Source of the DNA: RGIG1934 sp045122895
GTDB lineage: Bacteria; Bacillota; Clostridia; Lachnospirales; Lachnospiraceae
NCBI GenBank assembly: GCA_045122895.1
Contig: JBGVIE010000007.1
Location: 1 to 30,169 of the forward strand
Length of the DNA: 30,169 bases
Direction of reading: 5' to 3'
Position 1 is the stretch's first letter. Each line of letters begins with the position of its first letter. Shown here piece by piece: positions 16,145 through 23,600 of this stretch. Both the position numbers and the translations under genes were made by a program. The notes under the pieces are model-generated. The model did no database searches, had not been told where the DNA came from, and was given only the letters and a program-made list of their open reading frames with translations.

Positions 16145-16953
16145 ATTTTCTCCTTAACGGCTTCTTCAATCAACCCATAAATCTTGTTTATCGCATCATA
16201 TCCTCTTTGAGGAATAAGCTTTGTAGTATCAAATGTCAGATTAGTTCCATCTTCAAATCTAAAGCAGTATGTAAAATTACCTGCATCGCAGGCAAAAACA
16301 GGATTCATTGGTAAATGCTTCAGTCTGCCAAGCTTGTATGTATAATATACATCCGATATTGAATCAATCAGCGAATCGGAAACATAATAATCCTTCACTT
16401 CCGGTTCTTCGTTATGCCAATCCGCCTTTGAGACAGATACATATGATCTCACTGAATCTATGCGGGTTACCTGAATTCTTTTGTGTCCCCCCTGCATATC
16501 ACCGCCGTAATTACTTGAATATTCTATAAGTCTCACTCTTTTCTTTCTTGTCGGTCTCTTATATTTTATTACAGCTAATACTATACTCAAAACAGAAATA
16601 AACACACCCATTATAAACATAACAATAACACCTGACACCGACAGTATTATTCTTGAATGAGTTGCCCTGTCCACCTTGATTTGGACTGTATCTCCTGCAG
16701 ATAATCTGTTAGGATTATGTCTGTTTCCGGCTTTGCAAATATTACCTTCAAGATCATACCATTCAATATTCATCTTATAGCTGCGCTGACGTTTAAATTT
16801 CTGGCTACGCCATGATTTCGTCACAAAAGCCTCTATAGTATCTGTCTCAACCTTAAGATCAGATATCTTTGTCATAAAGAAGATTCCTACAAACAACATA
16901 ATTATCAAGGCAGCAAACGTAATAATATTCTTTATTTTATTCTTATACTCCAT
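16141..16953 (-). CDS. Two-TM membrane protein with DUF3592-like extracytoplasmic domain
   Basis: A 270-residue protein with membrane helices at about 10-28 and 103-128. The loop between them (DTIEAFVTKSWRSQ ... NIEWYDLEGNICKA ... LSAGDTVQIKVDR) resembles DUF3592, a small beta-domain found between two helices. After the second helix comes a basic stretch (KYKRPTRKKRVR) and a C-terminal domain of about 130 residues that would face the cytoplasm. That domain has strands such as GNFTYCFRFEDGTNLTFDT and I do not recognise it. It overlaps the acetyltransferase gene by four bases and follows the EAL gene by 52 bp. The function is unknown; a link to envelope modification or c-di-GMP is only suggested by neighbours. 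Confidence 0.75.
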   Translation of the reverse strand: MEYKNKIKNIITFAALIIMLFVGIFFMTKISDLKVETDTIEAFVTKSWRSQKFKRQRSYKMNIEWYDLEGNICKAGNRHNPNRLSAGDTVQIKVDRATHSRIILSVSGVIVMFIMGVFISVLSIVLAVIKYKRPTRKKRVRLIEYSSNYGGDMQGGHKRIQVTRIDSVRSYVSVSKADWHNEEPEVKDYYVSDSLIDSISDVYYTYKLGRLKHLPMNPVFACDAGNFTYCFRFEDGTNLTFDTTKLIPQRGYDAINKIYGLIEEAVKEKI

Positions 16954-17005
16954 ATATCACACACCTTATCGCTTATCAAAAAATCACATTCCTTACAAAT
17001 CATTT

Positions 17006-18940
17006 CTATGTCTCCCCTACTGATTTGGTAATAAACCTGACAAACTCGTCCTTTGGAATAGGTTTTGAAAAGAAATATCCCTGTATGTATTCACACTGTA
17101 ATTCCGAAAAATACTTAACAAGTTCTTCTGTTTCAATACCTTCAACTACTATTTTCATATTCATTGCTTTTATCATATTAATAGAATTTTTCAATGCAAT
17201 TTCCAGATTTTTATTATCTTCAAACATAGTAAAGCTTCTGTCAATCTTAATTATTTCAAGTGGTAAGGACGCTATTCTCTTTATATTCGAATATCCTGTT
17301 CCAAAATCATCAAGCGAGAAGCTTATGCCTGCTTCACTAAGGGTATTCAGATTCTCAATCATTATTTTCTGTGAATCAGCCGCCAGTGACTCTGTAATCT
17401 CAAGATTAATCTGATTAACTGACACATTATACCGGTTCAACATATCAAAAATATTCTTCGAAAGATTATTCTGCATACATTGTGCAACGGACAGATTGAT
17501 TTCTATGTAATCTATGTTCAGTTTCTTAAATTCATCGCTGGAAATAAACCTGCATACCTCCTCCAGTACATACATTCCTATCTTATGTATGGCACCGCTT
17601 TTTTCTGCCTCTGGAATAAAAATCTCCGGTGAAATAAAACCATATTCGTCATCATTGAGCCTTATAAGTGCCTCTGCTGAATTATATCTCCTCTCCTTAA
17701 TGGAGTATATAGGCTGATAATACACTTCAAATCTTCTATTAACTATAGCTTTATCAATAATTGAATTGATGTTTCTCATAATTTTGTAATATTCACTTTT
17801 ACATATTTCTCCGGCTCTTATCACTTCTCCGGTACATGGTCTCTTATACAAATCATTTCCAAACACTAACAGCGAATTTATATCCGATATATTATCAGGG
17901 CACTCTACTATGCAAACATAGCTAATCAGGCTAATGCTCATTCCATTGATAAAATATTCCTGTTTCATAATGTCATTAACATTTTCTGCAATATCGTCTA
18001 TCACACTTAAGTAGCGGTAATCAATGACAATCCTAAACTTTCCATTACCCAATGAATATAAATCTGCCTTTATACCTTTTGTCCTGTTTATCTCCGAAAA
18101 CATATCACCAACGTTTCTCATAAGCCGGTTAATATCATCTAATCCCACCATATCAAAAACTTCATGGTAATTAGAAATATTAACCATAATGATATCCATA
18201 GGTTTTCCGTTTGCAAAGGCTCTCTTCATATCTTCCAAATACACGCTTTCTCTTCCGAGCCCCGTTATACTATCTATGGCATCTTCAGGCCTTTGTACCA
18301 TCATAGAAATAAACAAAAGTCCATATGCAGTTGCAAACATCTCTACTATGCACCACGGCCACAACAACTGAATTAAAGCAGCAATCATAATAAACGGAAT
18401 AACGCACGCTAATAAAACCAGACTGCTCTTATTAAATAATCTTCTGTAATGTAACAGGAAAGACATACCAAAGACTGCATAAAAAATGGCTGCAGCATAC
18501 AAAAAAAGCATGTACTTTCCTCTCGTATATGTACCGGCTGCATCAAAATAAAAAATATAATTCGTGAACGGATTCGTAATAATCGCACCTAATACAATTA
18601 TCAAAGGAATAAACAATAAGCCTTTAAAAAAATTGCTTATTTTTAATCTGTACCATGTATCTGTGCGAGCTATAAGATACATAAGGTATAGCATGGAAAT
18701 CATATTGTGCACAGCCAAATACACTGTTTGCGAAATATATTTCGCAAGAATATTACCGCCACCTGATTTATCTAAATTCACAGCTACCAAATCTGCCACC
18801 ACTGCTATGATTGATGTGATTACCATCGCAAGATAATAGGCATTCTTCCTTCCCTTAGTCATTTTCTGGAAAAGAGTTGCAGTTAGTATGATTACAAAAA
18901 TAAAAAGAGCACAATAATCAAAGTAGACAATTTTTTGCAT
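17006..18940 (-). CDS. Membrane-bound c-di-GMP phosphodiesterase (7-TM-like sensor, degenerate GGDEF, EAL)
   Basis: Hydrolyses c-di-GMP to pGpG. Residues 1-215 carry about six to seven membrane helices, a sensory input region. Residues 220-385 are a GGDEF fold whose signature is replaced by GNGKF (298-302), so cyclase activity is unlikely and the domain is probably regulatory. The EAL domain (about 400-640) keeps every catalytic motif: EAL (423-425), Asn482 in INLS, EITES (514-518), DDFGTGYSN (544-552), Lys566, VEGIET (Glu600) and QGYFFSKP. It is therefore predicted active, favouring motility by lowering c-di-GMP. It is first in a four-gene unit with an extended -10 promoter upstream, and lies in the same region as the flagellin gene. 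Confidence 0.93.
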   Translation of the reverse strand: MQKIVYFDYCALFIFVIILTATLFQKMTKGRKNAYYLAMVITSIIAVVADLVAVNLDKSGGGNILAKYISQTVYLAVHNMISMLYLMYLIARTDTWYRLKISNFFKGLLFIPLIIVLGAIITNPFTNYIFYFDAAGTYTRGKYMLFLYAAAIFYAVFGMSFLLHYRRLFNKSSLVLLACVIPFIMIAALIQLLWPWCIVEMFATAYGLLFISMMVQRPEDAIDSITGLGRESVYLEDMKRAFANGKPMDIIMVNISNYHEVFDMVGLDDINRLMRNVGDMFSEINRTKGIKADLYSLGNGKFRIVIDYRYLSVIDDIAENVNDIMKQEYFINGMSISLISYVCIVECPDNISDINSLLVFGNDLYKRPCTGEVIRAGEICKSEYYKIMRNINSIIDKAIVNRRFEVYYQPIYSIKERRYNSAEALIRLNDDEYGFISPEIFIPEAEKSGAIHKIGMYVLEEVCRFISSDEFKKLNIDYIEINLSVAQCMQNNLSKNIFDMLNRYNVSVNQINLEITESLAADSQKIMIENLNTLSEAGISFSLDDFGTGYSNIKRIASLPLEIIKIDRSFTMFEDNKNLEIALKNSINMIKAMNMKIVVEGIETEELVKYFSELQCEYIQGYFFSKPIPKDEFVRFITKSVGET

Positions 18941-18998
18941 TCTTCATAAATCCTTTCGTAAAATTCCGAACTGTAATTTCATTCAAACAACTATCCAC

Positions 18999-19007
18999 AT
19001 TATACCA
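18999..19007 (-). promoter_or_regulatory. Extended -10 promoter of the EAL gene unit
   Basis: TGGTATAAT, a perfect -10 hexamer with the TGn extension, lies about 60 bases upstream of the EAL gene start on the minus strand. No good -35 is seen at 16-18 bases, as expected for an extended -10 promoter. Confidence 0.65.
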
Positions 19008-19047
19008 TATTTGTGCTCTTGATACTATTGATTTTTAGTAAATATTC

Positions 19048-19935
19048 TTATTTATCAGGATTCACATGTACCATTATGTGTTTTACCTTTGGAAAGTTCT
19101 GTTCTATATCATCATGTACTGATTCAGCAATATTGTGGGCTTCTGATAATGTTATTGTACCATCCGCTTTAATCTCAACATCCACATAAATCTTGTTGCC
19201 AAAGATTCGTGTCTGTAACAAATCTATTCCCATAACATTTTCATTCTGAAGTACACATTCACGAAGCTTATTCTCTGTCTCTTCATCACATGAATGGTCA
19301 ACCATCTTATCTATTGCATCTTTAAAAATATCAAATGCAGCCTTTGCAATAAAGAAAAAAATCACCAAGCTGGCTATTGAATCCATAACCGGATAATTAA
19401 GCATTGCTCCACCAATACCAATCAAAGCTCCAATAGATGAAAACGCATCCGAACGGTGATGCCATGCATCTGCCATCAAAGCACTTGAATCGATTTTTTT
19501 AGCATAATATCTTGTATACCAATACATTGCTTCTTTGACAAGAATAGATACAATTGCAGCAATCAATGCTAACATCCCTGGTGCTTTCAAATCTGCATAA
19601 TGGCCGCCAAGAATAGTCTTTAGTGCACTGCCTCCTATTCCAAGTCCTGTGATAAACAACACAACCGCAAGTACAATAGCAGCAACACATTCAAGCCGCT
19701 CATGCCCATAAGGATGTTCCTTGTCAGATTCCTTAGATGCAAGCCTAATACCAATAATAACAACAAAAGTACTAAATACATCTGATGCAGAATGTACTGC
19801 ATCACTTACCATAGCGCTGGAACTGGCAATAATGCCTGCTAACAGTTTTAACAGAGACAACACAATATTAGCAACAATACTTACAATTGATACCCTGTTT
19901 GCCACTCTTTGAAATTCATTTTCGTTTATTTTCAT
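19048..19935 (-). CDS. Cation diffusion facilitator (CDF) metal exporter
   Basis: A proton-coupled divalent metal exporter of 295 residues. Six membrane helices (about 12-205) precede a cytoplasmic ZT-dimer domain (210-295). The transport site has two HxxxD motifs: His48-SAS-Asp52 in helix 2 and His159-HRS-Asp163 in helix 5. HPYGHERLE (75-83) is the conserved loop before helix 3. HxxxD pairs are usually linked to zinc, but iron, manganese or cobalt cannot be excluded. The ATG has GGAGG close upstream. A perfect inverted repeat in its leader (19953-19969) could be regulatory. The gene is alone, downstream of a terminator. Confidence 0.93.
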   Translation of the reverse strand: MKINENEFQRVANRVSIVSIVANIVLSLLKLLAGIIASSSAMVSDAVHSASDVFSTFVVIIGIRLASKESDKEHPYGHERLECVAAIVLAVVLFITGLGIGGSALKTILGGHYADLKAPGMLALIAAIVSILVKEAMYWYTRYYAKKIDSSALMADAWHHRSDAFSSIGALIGIGGAMLNYPVMDSIASLVIFFFIAKAAFDIFKDAIDKMVDHSCDEETENKLRECVLQNENVMGIDLLQTRIFGNKIYVDVEIKADGTITLSEAHNIAESVHDDIEQNFPKVKHIMVHVNPDK

Positions 19936-19952
19936 AAACTACCTCCATTTCT

Positions 19953-19969
19953 GTGTGAATTTTTCACAC
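19953..19969 (-). promoter_or_regulatory. Perfect inverted repeat in the CDF leader
   Basis: GTGTGAA-TTT-TTCACAC is a perfect 7-bp repeat with a 3-base centre, just upstream of the ribosome binding site of the metal exporter. It could be an operator or an mRNA stem near the start. There is no T-run after it on the minus strand, so it is not a terminator. Confidence 0.4.
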
Positions 19970-20040
19970 CCTCATTTTACATATCCCAATGTCACCATAT
20001 ATCTGTGGGGTTAGTTTACGAAACACTTAGAAAAAAGTAT

Positions 20041-20088
20041 AAAAAAACACCCACGAAATCAGCGTTAGCAACTACTGTCCCGTGGATG
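20041..20088 (-). terminator. Rho-independent terminator after flagellin and debris region
   Basis: CATCCACG / CGTGGGTG pairs over 8 bp (one G-T) around a loop of about 25 nt that contains further short pairings, followed by TTTTTTT on the minus strand. It is the first terminator after the flagellin stop, about 550 bases downstream. Confidence 0.75.
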
Positions 20089-20239
20089 AAAAGATTCCAC
20101 TGTCACTTATGTGACCCGACTCCATAACTTCCGTTACGGCCTGTTCAGTTTGTACTGTAGTTTTATATGCAGTGCAAAGAGTTAATGTATAATAACATAT
20201 GCAAGTTATGGTTGTCAATATTCTTTTTATCTGCGAACA

Positions 20240-20560
20240 CTTACCGTTTCTGTACTGTTTTATTATATATCTCGTTGCTTTATCAACCTTTGACCACTTA
20301 AGTGCAACCGAATTGTATGTTGCATTTTCCTGCTTAAAATTCTTCACATTCTCCGGAATAAGCTTGTATGAAATACCATTTTCTACAGCATAATTGTATG
20401 CTGCTGAATTCTTCACACATATAATTTTAAAACCTGCAATTTTGTACATAGTACCATCTACCATATAGCAGCCAAATGCATATGGCTCTATTCTCTTCAC
20501 TCCCGCAGGAATGCCAAAGACAGTTGTGCTTTCTTTATCATAGTAATGATATCCGTATAA
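20240..20560 (-). pseudogene. Remnant of a BspA-like leucine-rich repeat / FN3 surface protein
   Basis: The frame from 20560 reads GYHYYDKESTTVFGIPAG, then VKRIEPYAFGC, CVKNSAAYNYAVENGI and VKNFKQENATYNSVALKWS. These are the final LRR_5 repeat of a BspA-type surface protein, its capping segment (NSAAYNYAVENGI) and the first strands of a fibronectin type III domain up to about YRNGK (20240). An in-frame stop precedes it. After 20240 the frame continues to 20072 but no longer looks like FN3, so both ends are lost. No ribosome binding site or convincing start exists; a GTG at 20500 sits inside the repeat. It appears to be debris of a formerly larger gene. The 80 bases between this fragment and the flagellin stop hold nothing I recognise. 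Confidence 0.6.
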
Positions 20561-20641
20561 CAGTTAAGTTATATGCATATGTACTAGTGTATGCTGATGT
20601 ATCAGTATTATCAGCCGCTACACACTGCTATTGTTTATTCT

Positions 20642-23600
20642 CTACTGCAGCAAACTTAGTACCCTCTCATTCATACTATTCGCCTGTGCTATCATTGCCT
20701 GAGCCGACTGTTGAAGTATAGAATCTCTTGAATACTTAACCATCTCCTTTGCCATATCTGCATCTCTCAATCTTGATTCTGCAGCCTGCGTATTCTCTGA
20801 ATTATTGTTATTTCCGCTAATCACATGCTCTAACCTGTTTTGCTCTGCTCCCATACCGCTTCTCACCGCTGATACAATATCAAGTGCTTTATCTATTCTG
20901 CCTAGAGCTTTATTTGCATATTTATTCTTTGTAATAACCACAGAATTAATCCCCATTGTTACAGTATTCAAAACCGTTTTGTCTAGTTGCAAAGAATCCC
21001 TGACCGCATTACTGCTTAATTGCAACATAATATTTTCTGACTTACCATCTCCTGAATTCTCCTGATAAAAAACTGCGCCTTTAGCAGTTCCCGATATATT
21101 ATCAATCTTGTGCTGTCCCAGACCTCCATACGAGATTTGAAGATTTTTGCCTTCAATTTTTGCCTTTGTCGGAATACCTGCTGCAGAGAATTTCTGATTA
21201 AGCATATCTAACAATTCCTGACTTTCATAATCTCCTTCATCCAACGTAACAGAATAGTTTGTCCCATCCACATCAAATGATAATACATTATTCTCTGGTG
21301 TTATAGAGACACCTTTTGTTATATCTTTTGCACCTTTTACATACGCCGGAATCATCTCTCCATCCGACTGGTAAAAAATAAAGAATGCTGCGTCTCCTCT
21401 AACTCCATCAATTATGTATTCACCCTGGTATGGAAGCTGCACTGTTTTTGAGAGTTTCAGACATAATGCATTATCATCATTAGCACCCACAACTCCTGTA
21501 TTCACACCACCAATTCCAGTTTCAATCATTCCTTTAGGAAGTCCATTTAAAACAAGTTCGCCGTCAATTTTGTCCTGAAGTTGTGTAACCAGTTCACTGC
21601 CTGAATAACTTTCCTCATCAAGCTTTACTGAAATCGTCTTTACATTGCCTCCATACGTTATGTCAAAAGTGAATCGGTCATTAACTCCCGACTCGATATT
21701 CACCATTCCATGACGTATATCCTTTCGTCCAATTGTATATGCAGGATCTACTTTCTGCTCTCCATCAACATAATTTGTTGTTCTTTTAACACTTACTTCA
21801 CTTGATGAGCCTAATACTTTATTGTAAAATCCACCCGAAAAACTGTTCAATTGATAATTGCTGCCTGTATTAAAAGCACTGATAACAACACCGGATGAAT
21901 TAACAGTTGCCTGTAATTCATTTGCTCCAACTGCATTATCAAGCTTATTCTGAAGTTCGGCTGCAAGCTCGTCGTAGGAATAGCTTCTTTCATTCAATTC
22001 TATATTGACAGGTACATCCATTCCATTCTTCTTATATGTGAACTTAAGCTGTTTATTCCACTGGTCTATTACAATAGGGGCAGATATATTTACTCCGTCT
22101 ATTTTTGAATGTGAAGAAGAAATATATCCTGTTCTGGAGCTTGGCATAATATCTGAAGTTGTACTTGTATGAGTCTGAAATACGCTTCCGTTGTAGTTTG
22201 AAGATATCCTAAGAGAGCCACCATTATCAACTCCGGTAAGCACAAGCTTGTCATCCACAAAAGTTGCTGTAACGCCTGGTGTTTTCACCGTAGTCTCTCC
22301 ATATATTGCTTTCATGGAGCTGCCACCATTCGCATATGACATATATATGCTTGCTGACTGCCCCTTGTTATTTGCAGTATATCTTAAGTAATTGCCTGTT
22401 AAAGACACACTAACAGGAACTCCTGCCCCAGTCAGTTTTTGATTCAGCATACTTACAAAACTGCTTCTGGTATAGCTTCCGTTATCTAAATTAACAGAAT
22501 AATCTACGCCATCAACCTTTATATTAAATACGTTTGTAGAATCATCTATATCTATATTGGATTTGACAGAACAGTCTGCTGTAGCAGCTACTGTTGACTC
22601 ATATATTAAATTCCCAAACAAAGTATCTGTTGAAGTTCCACCATTATTTGAGTTATATGATACAGAATATCCTGTTCCTACACCATTTGTGGTCAATGCA
22701 AGCCTTCCACCGTCATTAGAAGCTGTAACCGGAATACCATTTTGTGATAATTTAGCATTAATCTGCGAAACAATAGTATTGGCATTATATGTTCCGTCAT
22801 CAAGTGTAAGGCTTACATTCCTTGTTCCTAACGATGGCGTAGTATATGCAAAATTAAATGTATTGTTCGTTCCATCCAAAACAATTGAATCCGAAAGATT
22901 ATAATTTGTCGTTGCCTTAGCTGCAGTCCTTGTCGTATTTAGTTCTTTGATAAAAGATGATGAAGTATCAAAGCTGATACTTGTCATATTTCCAACAACT
23001 GCATTTCCTACCTTAGAAGTGAATACAAGCTTGCCTGCATCAAGAGATACTGTAACACTTCCTTCTCCCGTGCCAAATGTTTCATTTATTCTGTTCTGAA
23101 GTTCCTGTCTTAACATATCCGGAGTATAGCTTCCATTTGTAAGTGTTATGGTTTCTGTTTTCCCATCCGGATTATTCTCAACAGAATCAGTATTTAAACT
23201 TAGCGTAAACTTGTTGTTAGTGTCATCAATAACTAAAGGATTCTTAACAGGAATATCCATAGTCACTTTTGCACCAATATTAGACATAATAACGGTAGTA
23301 CCCTCATAATTCTGCGACGAACCTTTTGCACTATATGCCTTGTATGGTGAATTTGTAGTTCCGCTTCCGCTTGCACTTACAGTGTTTTTTGTAGTACTTC
23401 CTTTTACATCAATAGTTGAAAATGTGTTGTTATTTATCACAATTTCTTCTTTTAACTGGTTATTAATCGTATCTACTACATCTGCCTGTGACAGACTTCC
23501 GACAGGAAAAATAACACTTCTGTAAGTTCCATTAACATTTAATGTAAATCTATTGTTGTCACCTGCAAAGGTAACAGGGTCAGTAACCTGTGTGTTTGTT

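Noticed and set aside
20072..20239. C-terminal 55 codons of the frame from the GTG at 20500
   Set aside because: This part has no similarity to FN3, runs into the terminator stem and looks like out-of-frame read-through, so it was not counted as coding.
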